64,000 nt of DNA from Gonatopus flavifemur (taxonomy: Eukaryota; Arthropoda; Insecta; Hymenoptera; Dryinidae), in contig JAFFJZ010000008.1 in the NCBI GenBank assembly GCA_018340375.1, positions 558,001 through 622,000 of the forward strand, in the 5' to 3' direction. Below the pieces are notes generated by a model. That model was not told where the DNA came from, made no database searches, and saw only the letters and a program-made list of their open reading frames with translations. The number at the start of each line of letters is the position of its first letter. Position 1 is the first letter of the stretch. Positions 36,201-50,361 of the stretch are shown in pieces. A program made the position numbers and the translations under genes.

Positions 36201-38640
36201 TATTGGGCAGCTCTCAGCTCGCTGTAGTGGCTCAGAATTCCACGGGACGCTGGCTGCACAGGGTGTTGTATCCTCGCCAAACCTAATTAACCGTCCAAAG
36301 GGGACGAACTGTGGACGATGTTATGATTATTCAATTGCTTCCCTAACTAGCTCCACACACTCCTAAGCACGAGCCCCACAAACTATTCATGGCTTGCGTG
36401 TGACAAGGTGAATGTTCTATAATGTACTCAGATGTATAACAGATCTTGATGGGAGCATTAGGAAATCCTTGTCGAAAATAAATCGTTCAACAACCTTCAA
36501 ATAACATGCGAAGAATGGTGGATGAGAAAAAATTCGTTTCATTCTGCTTTCACGAGAGATTCCTGCTAACATTCTGTGAATGAGGTGTAGAAGTTTACAG
36601 CTCTCATTCTTGACTTCACATGCACTACTCAATTAGTTGGGGCGGAAAATAATTTTTCATGGCATAGAACAGTTTGAAGGGGCAGCGTGCAAAAAAATGT
36701 CATGTTCGGAAAATAACAGCCAACCTTGTGCGCAGCTTGTAACAAGAGCATCTGAAAGAATCTGTGAAGCTGACAGTAGAAATAGATCCATCCAATCCTT
36801 TCTCATGTTCTGAAAAGTTATGCCGCAATTGGATAACATAGCTAAATTTTTTCTCATGGCAACAAATGAATAATCATGACATCTGTTGAAGTTTCCATAT
36901 ACATATAGTTTCCATCATATATATTACAGTCCCATCTTCAAGACCTTCATATGTGGCACTACAACAGACAGTGAGGAGACAAGGAACGACCATTGTTGTA
37001 TTCGTGGAGATAGGTCACATTCATTCGCATATCTCAGAACTTCTTTTGTTTTCTTTCCGAAGCCTCCATCCATATACTACATGATACATTTCCAACTTCG
37101 ATACAGGGAGGAGAATCTGCTTTCGTAAAGTTCATTAATCCTATCCATTCGTTTATTTGTTAATTTATCAGGTATGGCATCAATAATTCCTTCATTTATC
37201 TTCCAATTTCTTGATTCAACATCGCATTCTGCTCACAGCCCTTGTTCCTTATCTTAGAGACTCATCTTCTAGACCTGTGATATTTTGTGTTCCATCTTAC
37301 TTGACTCGAGCTCTTGATCACCCACTGATAGGTCACTATGGGTGACACTCGAAAAGGCGAGTGGAGAGGGTCACCCATAGTGGCTAATACACCACTAATA
37401 ACGGGATGATGTTTCCACCGGAAACTGCTCTCGCAGAAATGCCTAGATCATTCCTACCAAGGAGTGGCGAAGAGTCATCGGTCGAAACGGCACAGATATC
37501 ACTGATTTATGTTCGAAATTTTAGTGAATGGATTAAGTTGAACGACATAAAAGAAGAACTGGAATTACTCTTCTTTCAACCCAATAATTAGGAATTGAGG
37601 AATACCTTCTGAAATGCAAACATTGGACAGAACTGGATGTTGCAGAATTATTCATTGACTGAAAAAAAATACAAGGCTGAATGAATGTGCATGTTTCATG
37701 CTTATGGGTCAATTCACGTGATTTTTGCATCCAAATTTTAGAATTCAATAAAGTACTTTTTCCTCGATTCTTGATCGAGAAGTGTTCGATACGTGTTTTG
37801 GGATTCAATTTCTCAAGGCTTCTCTATGAGGATATGATTCTTTGAGATAATCTGACGTTTTTGAAGTCTGCCAATCTTCGAGCGCTTGTTACTCAGAATC
37901 GGTTGAACGTATCTAGAAGAGTTAGTCTATCTTCAAAAGTCATAAGAGTTGGCATTTTTCCTCTAGATTCCAATTCTGTAAGTGTCATACTGAATGAAAT
38001 CAGCTTGTAATAAGAATTTTCCAATTCAAGACTCAAAAATGAAATCTTCCAATAGTAGGAAGTTTCGATTCTCACTGTTCGTTCACAGAATGATCTGTGA
38101 ACCATAAAGGAAACTCAGCAATCATTTCTATAGTGGTAAATATCAAAATTTTTGTGATATTACTTTTTGTGTTGTCACATTGTAGCCGTACTTCATGCAC
38201 ATGGCGCACTACGGTGCTTTGAGCGTTACGTCGCCTTGTGCAGCGTGAAGTGGAAGACAAATATCTCACAACGCAACACCCGGAGCAAGAATTCAACAAC
38301 ACGTATCGGACATTTTTCGACTGAAAATCGTAAAAAAATCACTTCATCAAATCCTGAAATTCGTGTGTAAAAACTACGTGTATTGACCAATGTCGAACTA
38401 CAGTGAATCGGGGTGAGATGGCGCAATCCTCTGCTTCACTACAGCATGAAATAATACATGAGACCTCAGTTACTGAGAGAACATTTGAAGATCATAATTG
38501 AGTCCTTACAGTTTTCTTGAGTGAACGGGGTTTGATGTATTCTTTTATGCTTATAGAGGAGCAGGGAAGTGCGTCATCCCACCCAACTTTACTTCATTCA
38601 AATTGTTATTGTAACGTGATTTTTCGTTACAAAAAGTCCT
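33300..38640. other. 5.3 kb of intronic DNA without recognisable gene
   Basis: Lies within the last FAM135 intron. A Tc1-like terminus (CAGTAGCGCTCAAATTAATTGG) appears at 33722 but no partner end was found. A hairpin is at 37333-37383. Open frames are short and without signatures. Confidence 0.4.
37333..37383. repeat. Short hairpin
   Basis: TCACTATGGGTGACACTCG at the left pairs with CGAGTGGAGAGGGTCACCCATAGTGG at the right across a 5-7-base loop, with one small bulge. Function unknown. Confidence 0.7.
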
Positions 38641-39998
38641 GAGATGGCACCACGCAAAAACCCCGAGAAATTGACCCGTATAGTTGGACAACAGATTGGT
38701 TTACTTAACAGAACACAGTTTTCGCTCGCTCATACGAGAATCAGGAACAGGCACCCCCTCCTTAACTATTCCTATCCCCCTCTAATCCATGTCCTTTTAT
38801 GTTTTGTTGAGGTTTCCCGCCCCGACGAGGCAACGCCATCTGCCACGAGATGACACAGCGGTCCCTCATCACCAAAGGACGATCCACCAACCATCGGAGC
38901 CCACCTTCTCTCACTCCCAGGCCGACCAACAGAGGGAAATGGAACACTCTCTATCGCCCTCTCGTTCTAGCTGCCGACCTGAGAGGAAGAAGCAAGCCAT
39001 ATACGCTGCCTGACCACCCATCATGCCTCTAGAAGAAGAGAAAAAAGGAGTGAGAAAGACACAACACGAACTCCGACGCTTCCCGTCACCCTCACTCTGA
39101 AGAAACCAAGGGATTGGAAAAGGATAGAAACACCCGCCTCTGAGAACACCCGCTCCGCAGATACACACACTCACCCAACGAGTCTACAGATGCCACCATC
39201 AGCAGGACCCATAAATGAGTTCAAAAGGTGATCTCTAACGGGAAGTCACTGACGGGATTCCGCGTATCACTTTACGAATTGACCCGTCGGTGAAGACGAA
39301 GAAAGTGGCCATCTTACCTGTTACTTCTTGTGTAACCGAGCAACAGCGACGTTAGCGGGAGACTCGATTTGTAAAAGTTTTGAATACAGTGGGTGTGTGA
39401 TGCCATCGGGGTCCAGTTTATTGATTATCAGTATATCGCTTCCGCCAAGGTGTATTCTCCGGTGTGAGAGTACTAGTGCCGCGTGTTTTGGTGTTGTTCG
39501 TGGTGGAAAAGTTCCCTTCTTACGGCCTCCTTCACAGACCCCCTTTCTTGATTCACCCTTCACCTTCATGTTTGCACCCTAAATTCATCTCCTCCGTTCG
39601 CATTAACCCTCCGATAGGATTCTATGGTCGCAGTTTCCCTGAATCGTCCTGTTATTTAGGTAATGTAGACCGCATTGTCCGTATAGAATGTCCCCCGCGG
39701 TCGTGCCCTCCGTGTTTTTTTCTGAATCTCCTGTGTTCCTCTGGCTTGTATTTTATAAACTCCAATCGTTCGTTTGTATTATTCAAAACGATGTAAAAAC
39801 GTGATGTAAAACGTGGTTAACCTAGATTTTGAAGTTGGTTGACCGATTCAGTTAAATGTAACCCAACCCCTCCCCCTGAGCTCTCCCTTTTTCCTTTGAC
39901 CCCTCCGAAACTATAGTGAACGAATTACTGGTTTTTTATCAATATATTTCAGGTCCCATTGTTCCTAATAAATATCCACGACGGTAGTCGTGGACGCG
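38640..39998. other. GC-richer island in FAM135 intron, possible retroelement remnant
   Basis: Base composition changes markedly from the AT-rich surroundings: C-rich tracts, TCCCCC words and many CpGs. No protein domain can be read from its open frames. A perfect hairpin, TCCACGACGGTAGTCGTGGA, closes the region at 39977-39996 just after an AATAAA. The layout would suit a solo LTR or a 5' UTR of a retroelement, but no terminal motifs or target duplication support this. Confidence 0.25.
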
Positions 39999-40113
39999 TT
40001 CAACACTACTTGCGACTTTGCGTGTGGGTATTGGAGTTGCCTATCACAATATGCACAACTTATAACATCAACTCATATCTTGAGGTGTCATTATCTCATC
40101 GGTGGCGGCGTTA

Positions 40114-40365
<252 letters not shown>

Positions 40366-40831
40366 TCAAACAGAAATTCAGTCGAATAATTATTCTATTC
40401 AAGAAGAATTCAAATCCTTCGGAAGGGAGGGGCTCCTTCCACAGCAAGACCACCAAGGATGTTTTGTCTTTTCAAATGCTATTCCCATGCAAACCCGTAT
40501 GAAGATTGCATGAAATTATTTATGTCGAATTAAAAATTTTCCGATTTTTCCGAATTCTTTGGAGGGGTGTTTGAATCCCTCAAAAAAGGATTCGGCCGAT
40601 ATAAAAAAATACGTTCCTCTCAGAATCATGAACTGTACAACATATCTCAACTCGGACCACATGGTCGACGAACACTTGGGAACGTTTCCTTGTGAGTATT
40701 TCATCTCATCAATTTGCACATCAATTCGTCAAGGGATTCTAAATAGAACTAAGCATTGTAGATGGAATTTAGGAATTCTCGTTTCTTCCATCATATCAAA
40801 CACATAGCTTCGAATATCACCCCCATATTTA

Positions 40832-41209
<378 letters not shown>

Positions 41210-41212
41210 CTA

Positions 41213-41695
<483 letters not shown>

Positions 41696-42650
41696 CTATT
41701 GCAAAACAAAGTGAAATCAAAATTTTCTCCTGCACGTATACTGGGATCCGGTTATTTTTTTCACTCAATCCATCAAAGATACGCGGAGAATGGAATAGTT
41801 TTCCATGGGAGGTGATAGGAATGATTAATGACATGTGATTACAAGTGAAGGGAAGTAGAAAAATAAATCTTCATATTGCTTGTTATTTATTATGGAAAAT
41901 TATTTCATGCTCCCACATAATATACGTTTACATTATCAATAATTTGAAAGAACTAAAAGATATGTACATGATAGTGTGGTCAACGCACTGTTGCTCATTA
42001 GTTTCGTATACAAGAGGATCATGTTGCCATAAAACTACTACCCCCCAGAAAATTCGTTGTACATCTAATTCGACTCACACATTTGTGTTTTTATGAAGCA
42101 TTTTCTTGTTTTATCGAGACCAACTGAGCTTATATATGACAGAGATTCACATTATTGATGATAATAGTGTTCATGAAGCTATTGATATTTTGATAACATT
42201 TGTTACAATACCAAGAGGAACCATGGGAAAACTCATGAAAAATTATCATATCGATATTGTTCGGAATAACATGAGAGTTGGATAGCGAATTGAGACACAT
42301 GCATTCACATACTCAGCTCAATCAGATTCCCAACTCACATTTTATTTGATTCCCCCTCAATTTCGGATCTGTGTTTCCCTTCTGTTCATGCGTCCGTGAG
42401 GTAGAGGACTATATTTGCCATCCCGTCTTCTTGTGATAACGATTCCGTTCGTCTGATTGTTCCATACTCCAAAACGATGGATTGCTGATCAGGATCTGTA
42501 AGGAGAGCTCCCAATGAATGATTGGAGGGCTGGATTTGATAACTCGCTGAGCGCTCGAACACGTTCCGGATCTGATCCAGGAGACCAGTAGAACGACAGG
42601 AAAAGAGTTCGTCAGAATGAGAAATGAAAAATATAGCCTGTTGGACCTCA

Positions 42651-43510
42651 TCAAAATACATATTTTTCCGATGAAAAATCTTGGTTTATCATCAATAGTG
42701 TGTGGGATAAAAATTCAAAAGTGGAAGATTTCATTTTCCAGAGCCCACCTTGTCGGGTTTTTGATCGTATTTCGAGATGGAATAGTACAACATTTCTGAA
42801 AAATCCCAGGATCCAATGACCGCAAGATACAGCTCTTTCCAACTCATCTGAAACCCATGTTCCTATCAACATCCGGTCGTTTGGAGTATGAGCACAATTC
42901 TTCCTACTCATATGATAACACGTATAACATGAGGGAAACATAATCTTTCCGTGCACATGGATAGATCGAGCAGGGTGGTATGAATCCGCAGACACCAATC
43001 CAAGCAACACAGGAAGTCAAAAATTCTAAGAACATGTTTGGAAAATTCCACGAACATGCTCAGATCCTCCAAATGAAACCGTTTCGAATAATCATGTGCT
43101 ATGCAACTTCAGAGAATGTCTTGGCGAATTTATTCAAAATATCCTCGTTTGCAGATTCTTCTCACATTCATTGAGTAATTATAGCATATTTGAGAAGTTC
43201 TTGTGTCACTCGGGAACACAGTGCACAGGATGAGTCCTACAAATTAATTGAGGTTGTTGTTGGTACCTGTCATTACACGACATTGATCTTCAACGATTCA
43301 TAACTTTGGATGTCCAACAGAGAATTTTACAACTTTGCAGAGGTACGCATAGGAAGAGCAGACGTCCACATAACGTATTGCTACCCCTTCTCGCATATCG
43401 TACAAAGTAACATACGTTTCTGTTCTATCAGCAAAAGAAGCTTCACGAGGATCGAGCGTTGAGTGACCCAGTAATGTGTTATTTTTTAAGAAAGTTTGTA
43501 CAAAATCCAT
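42651..43510 (-). pseudogene. Fossil Polinton/Maverick-type DNA polymerase B
   Basis: Two consecutive segments on the - strand match the protein-primed family-B polymerase of Polintons and related adintovirus-like elements. 43510-43298 gives REASFADRTETYVTLYD and YVDVCSSYAYLCK, the region of polymerase motif A, where the usual SLYP is degraded to SSYA. 43010-42651 gives HVHGKIMFPSCYTC and GTWVSDELERAVSCG, a conserved block of this polymerase group. Frames change between them and no other Polinton gene (integrase, ATPase, capsid, protease) was found. It lies in the FAM135 intron between the exons at 41438 and 45247, in the same orientation as the gene. It is an old, inactive insertion. Confidence 0.75.
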
Positions 43511-43734
43511 CTTATTTCAAAAATTCATTGAATTCACATTCCCATATTCCTGCCGAAACATAGTCGGAAGACTTTATTCTTTCACTGGTGTTCATTGTCT
43601 TGTCATATTCACTTTCCATCGATCACCCACCATCACTCGCCAGTCAATCTCGATCGACAATGAAACATGGAAGATAACGGTGCCAATAACATCCATGAAA
43701 TTGAAGAACATGTTCCAAGCCCGTCTCATGATCT

Positions 43735-44097
43735 TTACAATAGCCATCTTACAGGCATGCCTTCCGGTATATTATATTTGCGATCGCGAGCAGCGGACTG
43801 AATTTGACAACCACATGCGAATGATTCCAAATCTCTTGTAGTGCCGCGTAGAAGACTACGTCTACATCTTAAACATTGTTTATTACACTGATGTCTGTTG
43901 GCATTTTGTTTATAAGATACATTGCAAAATCCTCGACCACCCTCAAACCCCCGTGGATTCGGAATAGGCTCGAAGTGAACTAATATTTGATAGTAATCGA
44001 TGTATAAAGAACACAACTTTTGATCGACCATCAAACTAATGTGCAAGCGTGTGTTGACTACGCTATTTTGTACATATCTTTCAATTTTTCGAATCAT
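43735..44097 (-). pseudogene. Possible N-terminal zinc-finger part of the same polymerase fossil
   Basis: Directly upstream of the polymerase fragments, a frame contains a Cys/His cluster (FCNVSY...HQCNKQCLRCRRS), similar in layout to the Cys-rich block that precedes the polymerase core in Polinton-type PolB proteins. The position fits, but the similarity is short and the frame is not continuous with the next part. Confidence 0.4.
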
Positions 44098-44099
44098 TG

Positions 44100-45240
44100 A
44101 TAATGTAAGCTTATCTCATGTGTAAGCATGAGATCATTTTCAATAATAAATAAAAAGCAATATGAATTAAAAAACAATATTCAAATTTTGTATTCCTCGA
44201 AATCATCATAACCCCTCCTCGATTTGAATTCATTGAATTCTATTGAAATAATGCCCACTATCAATGTATGCGGGAAGGATACACCGCGTTTGCACGTGTA
44301 GTTGAATCATCATTTACTCCAAGTGCAATTTATTTCACAGGTCGTTCGTTCGTATGGACCGTGTAACTCCTTTCCATTCATAACTGTCACATACTATTGA
44401 TCACTACCCTAGCGAAAAAAACTGTTATAACGAATGAACCATTGGATAGTTTTGCTCGTTAATTTCTCTAGAACTCATCTTCAGTTGAATTGTAAGAAAA
44501 CAAACTATGTGTTCTCATCTAAAATTTCCGATCTACAACTTCCAATAGCTGCTGCGAACAGACTGATGGGTCCACGAATGGGGCATGGGATGTTACCGCG
44601 ACATTAGGTAGTCGCATCCTGATTGAGGTAGAATGAGGCTGGGGTGGATTTCACTCCAGTGTGATGAACAAGGGTTGACATGGAAAATGTATCCAAATGC
44701 GGAAGTGCATTCGGCGGTTCTACATGTTTGTACATTAAGTGTAATGCTCATGGGTATGCAACTAAATCCGTATATGTGATTGAAAAAAATTTCCTGAATT
44801 TTCTTGATAATTCAGATCAATGAAAGTTTCAATCTGCCACTGATATTCCAATCAGTGAATGAATATAGCGACTGAAAAACGACTTATGTAACAATGTTTT
44901 CTTAATCTGCCGATATCCTATTCGCATTGAATTCCTAATGAAAATGTGAGTGCGATGTTAATATACTCAAAAGTGAGGTGATATCGAAGCAGTTAATTGA
45001 AATCAATAGCGAGGAAGAAGTATTTCAAATTCATCTCAATCAAATAAGGTTTGTTAACTACTAACAAATCTTATTCGAGCCAAATGACCGCTTGTTTACA
45101 ATTAATAAGCCTCCTTGTCACAAACAAACTCTCCTCCCAGTGAATGCTTTCATATATTAAGCTTGAACTCTTTATACATTTGAGCATGCATCAGAAAAAG
45201 ATTATATATCCAAATTTCACATGATGTTCTTTCCAATCTA
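44100..45240. other. Intronic DNA, nothing recognised
   Basis: AT-rich FAM135 intron sequence. A short hairpin (AATAAGGTTTGTTA with TAACAAATCTTATT) is at 45046-45077. Confidence 0.4.
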
Positions 45241-45246
45241 ACATAC

Positions 45247-46304
45247 CTGTATATCCTTCCTGTGAAGCTCATTTGTTTCTTGAATTCTTCTTTACATTTT
45301 TTGAAATTGATGGAATCATCTTGAGTGGATTGTAGCAGTTCTTTACCCTCTTGGTAACAATCCAAACAAACGTCTGTGGTGCCATAAGCTACATGATTTT
45401 CTCTCCCTTGATTCTTTTGAGGACTGCAGGGAGCGGTTTTATTTCTCTTTGGACTTCTCGTACATTTGACGGTTTCATACACATGATACAAAGGATTATC
45501 TATTGTTGCCGGTGGATCCCGAAACTCCTCCGGAGGGGGAGGTTCGTCTTGAAACATTTTAGGAGGTGGTAATCTAACTTCCTCATAAGAATGTTCAACT
45601 GGAGGTTTCTTCCCTGGCTTTGATTCTTTGTTCGGTACTATTTTCAGCAATTTTTGACGTAATTGTTCACTCGATAATTTGGCGTTACGGGTTTCTGAAC
45701 TCGAGGTATCACCGCTACTGACCCAACCAGAACATTCTGAAGTTAAATTGCTAGAACTAGAACTTGTGGTTGGACTACTAGGCCTCGTGGACGGTGGACT
45801 AAGTGGATTTGGAATTACTAATGGAGAATCGCATTCACCAGGACTTTTCTGAATATCACGTATCGGCATACATGGTAAAGACACAGCGCTCCTTGGCACA
45901 ACTACTTTGTTCTGAGCAACCGGAACACTGGCACATCTAGGCCTTTTTTGACCATTGCTTGAAGGAATGTCTCCAACGCTTGAAGAGTCAGATGGTGTTG
46001 TACCATTTGCAGCAAGATCGATCGAAGATTTGATGGGTCCAACTTTGAGGATGATTCGATTATTGTTTTCTACTTCCAAAACGCTCGTAGTTGGGACTGG
46101 AGGATTACGATATTTTGGAAGGAGTGCTACGGTCGGACCTTGATGAGCCGATGATGGTAGAGGCTCTTTGTTTCTGTGACTGCACTTTCCATTCTCTCCA
46201 TTAGTTTTATCTATATCCAATACTGGGGCCGAATGAGGTCTCCTTCCACGTTTATCTCTTCGCTTTTCAAAACATCTATCATTTCCCTGTCCAACGTGTT
46301 CCAC
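45247..46304 (-). CDS. FAM135: FAM135 homologue, central exon (1,058 bp)
   Basis: Bounded by TTCTTTCAAG and a GTATGT donor; the reading frame runs through all 352 codons. The N-terminal two thirds is Ser/Pro-rich and probably disordered, with a long Ser run near 45740-45770. The C-terminal third holds the conserved FAM135 linker: a Pro-rich block (RLPPPKMFQDEPPPPEEFRD), NPLYHVYE, a CLDCYQEGKEL block with paired cysteines, and KKCKEEFKKQMSFTGRIYR leading into the hydrolase exon. Phase 0 entry and phase 2 exit fit both neighbours. Confidence 0.88.
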
Positions 46305-47385
46305 CTTGAAAGAATAATATTTTAAAATCAATCTCCGCTGTGGAATGTGATTGTGCTTTAGCGTAGTTTAATTGCACGTGATTTTGGAGTTCAATTTCCA
46401 TTCAATCTGAGAAGCACACAATTCGTTCAAAAATAGGATCAATAAACGAGCCACTTTTTTTCTTAGACGTCCTCATGCAATAATACTTCTTTGTAGGACA
46501 TCCTTTAATGACATTGTTCAAGTTTAAATCATTTATCGAAACGAATTCCCAATTAAATGTATTGAAGCGTGTACATTTCTATATGTTCTAATAACATCCC
46601 TACTCGTTACATTATCTTGCTATTTGAGTGCGATTCGTAGCATTGCTGAATTCTCGTCACAGAATTAACTATTGTCCACCAAAGGGGAAAACTAGAAAAT
46701 TCCCGACGATAGTGAAGTTTATCTACCCAAGCCGGCGGCGAGAGGAAACAATCACATAAATAATGCTTCATATGTATAATCCAGAACAGGGATACAGTTG
46801 GTATTGCCCTTTCACTATCCGCGGATGGAAAATATTTTTCTCTCACTATTAGCTGTCGGAAAGTGTCTCTTTCTGCCCTGGTACATTCGCTTGGAATTCA
46901 GCACTTTTCCTCGTGAATGTAGGGCATCTTTGACATGTGTACTGAATGTTTATATAATCACTCTTTGGAATCAATAATATTTTTATTCAAAAGAATATTA
47001 TGAATGTGCACCTGATTTTGATCCTCCCCGACTGAAAGTTCAATCAGGTTACCCTGGCGTTTGATTAGGGCCCGACCAGGTCCTAATCGAGTCCTAATGG
47101 AACGCCAGGTGGACTCGATTAAACGTGATTGAATTCCCGGTCGGGTTCTATAGTAGCAATACCCTTAAATGAAGTCGTAAATAATCAGATGATGAACCCT
47201 CGAACGCTCAGGCGTATCTGTCAGATACAGTAAGAAAAGATTTGAGAATGAATTTAATGACAAGTTATTTCACTATAATTCGATTTTCCGTTATTTTATG
47301 GGAAAAAATGTATGTCTGATGATCAATATGAATAAAAATATCTGAGAACAATAATGCAATGAGTAAATTGATTGTTTATTAAATT
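46305..47385. other. Intronic DNA with scattered repeat fragments
   Basis: At about 46655-46860 is a diverged copy of the dispersed repeat also seen at 23.75-24 kb (CTACCCAAGCCGGCGGCGAG). Around 47035-47155 short blocks pair imperfectly (GGCGTTTGATTAGGGCCCGACC, GGAACGCCAGG). No gene. Confidence 0.4.
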
Positions 47386-47446
47386 TCCCATGTGAAAATT
47401 GAAACACGGACTGCCACTGGCTTACTACTGTTGCCGGAGATGCCAG

Positions 47447-47656
47447 TCCCACATAGGAACAGAGGCTATGTCGTTCCAAAAGTATTCTAAAAGATATCTT
47501 CAAGATGTCTTATGCAACATAAAAAGAAGAATTTAAGAAAGATCCTTTCTCAAGAACAAATCTTTCTTAAATCGTTCTTTTTATGTTTCATAAGACATCT
47601 TAAAGATATCTTTTAGAATACTTTTGGAACGACATAACCTCTGTTGCTATGTGGGA
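47447..47656. repeat. Near-perfect foldback MITE, about 210 bp
   Basis: TCCCACATAG at the left pairs with CTATGTGGGA at the right. The stems match for about 90 bp, including GTCGTTCCAAAAGTATTCTAAAAGATATCTT and its complement (described here by its ends GTCGTTCC and GATATCTT). Few mismatches, so it is relatively young. Confidence 0.8.
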
Positions 47657-48065
47657 GTACTGGCAAATCTAGAGCAACCATTATGGAGCCAGTTGGATTA
47701 CCAGTACTGGCAGAGGAGTTGAAATGATAACACCATTTCACATGAGGGCCAGTTTAACATTTACCATGACGGCGGTAGCGAAATTTGATGTGAGCTGTTA
47801 GTTGCTATGATGAAACTCTGGCATTGCAACAGGATCAGTTGTTTTGCCAGAGCTGGATGATAAATGACAATGAGTCGAAACGATGACATTCTATGTAGAA
47901 ATTCAAACCTGACCCATTACTGGCACAATACCGGCAACCGGAGTTACTAGAAGTGATCATATTTCAAGAAAAAAAAACATATCAAATTTGAACTTTGAAA
48001 ATCTGAATGATTGATTGTTCTCATTATCGTCATCGAAGAAAGGCACTTCGGAAGTGATTTCTTGA

Positions 48066-48142
48066 AAATTCACTGAGTGAGGATTGAACCCGGGTCCTGC
48101 AAGTGAGAAACTGAGCCTCTATCACATCAACTGATCTCCGAG
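48066..48142 (-). repeat. tRNA-derived fragment (SINE-like)
   Basis: On the - strand a canonical box B, GGGTTCAATCC (48091-48081), is preceded at tRNA-like distance by a box-A-like block (48134-48112) and a plausible anticodon-arm region. Acceptor-stem pairing is poor. I read it as part of a tRNA-derived SINE or a decayed tRNA, not as a functional tRNA gene. Confidence 0.45.
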
Positions 48143-48240
48143 TTGATGACGAACCACTCAAATTGCCATTTATTGTAATGGGACCGTTAAAGTCATACAA
48201 TCCACCATAGATTCCGTAGTGGAATAAAGTACTACCAATG

Positions 48241-48700
48241 CTGGCACATCGTTGTCTCTCGAACATATTGAATGATGACACCAACTCTGGCCGAATGCTG
48301 GCGCGACTTCAGCTCACTACAACAGCCAACTTATTGAGATCGTGATTTTAACGTCAGTCGACTATCAATTTCGTAATCAGTCAGTCTTATCGATACTGGC
48401 ACATTGCTATATCTCAAACATATTGAATAATCATCCCGATTCTGGCCTAGTGCTGGCGCGATTTCGACTCACTACAACAACCGAATTGCCAAGATCGTGA
48501 TTCTAACTTCAGGTGACTACCGATTCCATATTCAGCCATAGTCCGGTGAATACTGGCACATCGTCATCTATCGAACATATTGAATTCTAATACTAACTCT
48601 GGCTCAATACTGGCACAGTATTGTCTGATCAGAGTAACCGTGTTATTGGAAAGATCAGTGGGATCCTTATCCACTATCTATTCCGTATTAGAACAACGTT
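48241..48700. repeat. Tandem repeat, about 156-bp units
   Basis: CTGGCACAT followed by a TCTC/ATCT-AACATATTGAAT block starts at 48241, 48396 and 48553, giving periods of 155 and 157 bp. Each unit also carries CTCTGGCC-like, GCGCGA.TTC.CTCACTACAAC and AAGATCGTGATT blocks. Two complete units and a diverging third are visible. Confidence 0.8.
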
Positions 48701-49798
48701 GTATCGATATTGGCATCGTATCGTCTTCTTTTGCATTTTACCATCCAACCCACTCTGATTCGGTATTGATGCGGTTCCGTTTCTGTACGGTCTGGATATT
48801 CTCCGAACAGTATTGATTCGATACTGGCTCAAGACCGTCTGACCACGTAAGCCAGTACCGTCTGAAATCCGGCGCACATTTAGCGCCAGTTGGAAAACTG
48901 GTAATAATTCTGAATGGGTACAGTTGTTTCTGCTGAAGTCTGGCAGATGCAACTTGGCCAGTACCGCACCATTTGTCAACTCTGGCTATTTCCACATGGG
49001 TTGATACAGATACGCGCGACCATTTATACACCATTAAAAGGCGCGAGCGTTAAGGGGTCAATAGGCATAACAGAGACGTACTATTCACCACTTTCATCAT
49101 TCGAAGAATTAATTACGAATTCATTCAACATCTTCTCCGTTGCGTGATTACATTCACCTTAATCATCCTATCCACCCCGTTTTACGATACTAATTATTCT
49201 AACATAACGAATTATGATTCCCTGATGAAATCACTTGTACACAATAGTCAAATGGGATGTTGGAGTTTGAATTGTTTGTCAAAATGAAATAAGCATAGCA
49301 TCACATAAGATTCAATTCGGAGTTGATGTGCTTGAGCAAAAATTTTCATTTTGGGTTCGTCAAACGAGACTGGCGCACGCGTATTTTTCTGTGGTAGTGT
49401 TGCGGACGTGATGTGCCTGCACTTAACCTGCAACAGTACCACACAAAAAACGCAATACATCTGTACCAGTCCCGTTGAGTCAATCGGAATTAACATTTTG
49501 ACTGGGGTTGAAAATTTTACTTGATCTTAATCCCTGGTTGAACATGGTCCAGGAATTGCGAAGAAATGTACATTTCAGTATTTGTATATTACAAATTCGC
49601 TTTGATAATCGATTCACATTTCAACAGCATCCAAACAAACGGAGAAGAATTGGAATGGATTGACATCGCATTTATTATTATTACATTCAATTCAACCTTA
49701 CTGGTGCATTTGTTTGTAACATTCAGTTGATTTATTATTGTTTCCACTAGAATAATTAATATGTGAACAGTGAAGATATAGTATTCTAGATTATCTGA

Positions 49799-50043
49799 TA
49801 AACTAAGAGAGAAAAATTTTAAGCCAAGGAATTGTTGGATTTGTCGAATCCAATCCGATATTTTTTTGAGTCAAGAGAACTTCCTTCAAACAAAGAAAAC
49901 ATCTACTCAGTTTGGAGCTATACAATGTGATATGGAAAGAATTTTCTCGCTCCAAGTACGATCCTTCTTTAGATGAGAAAAAAATTAACATCCTCAGACC
50001 AAGGAAATGTGATTTTAGGGATAAGCTCATTTCTCTCAGTGTA
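49799..50043. repeat. MITE-like element with CACTGAGAGAAA end
   Basis: The right end reads TTTCTCTCAGTGTA and the left end TAAACTAAGAGAGAAAA; inside, CCAAGGAA at 49825 pairs with TTCCTTGG-complement near 50001. Arms are diverged and pairing is short, so boundaries are provisional. Confidence 0.45.
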
Positions 50044-50361
50044 TGAGTTCAATCGTCTCCCAATCGCAATTTTTATTCATTTCAATGTAATATCTCACAA
50101 AACTCTCTTCCTGTACGGTGCGATGTAATTCATTGTTTTACACTCAAAATTACGAAACTTATTTGAATTCATTCAAAAATCTGAATCATTTCCAATACCA
50201 GGTGTACTGGTATGAAGTGAGCGTTAAGATACAAATGTGTCGATAGAGAACATTTGTTGTGAACGAGCCTTAATTTTTGTTCTGTTTGGTTGGTATGACC
50301 TCTGTCAAACATGTTTAATGAATATCAAGTCATTGAACAAACAACATCATAATTTTCCATC

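Larger units (their letters stand above)
47387..49000. mobile_element. Possible composite transposon rich in TACTGGC words
   Basis: The left TTTCCCATGTGAAA is mirrored by TTTCCACATGGG at the right (48990-49001), and the body between is sprinkled with CTGGC/GCCAG words on both strands. It contains the hairpin at 47447-47656, a tRNA-like piece and the 156-bp tandem array. The terminal inverted repeat is short and the interpretation as one element is tentative. Confidence 0.35.

Noticed and set aside
48066..48142. A functional tRNA gene
   Set aside because: Box A and box B are present but the acceptor stem does not pair and the anticodon arm is unconvincing.
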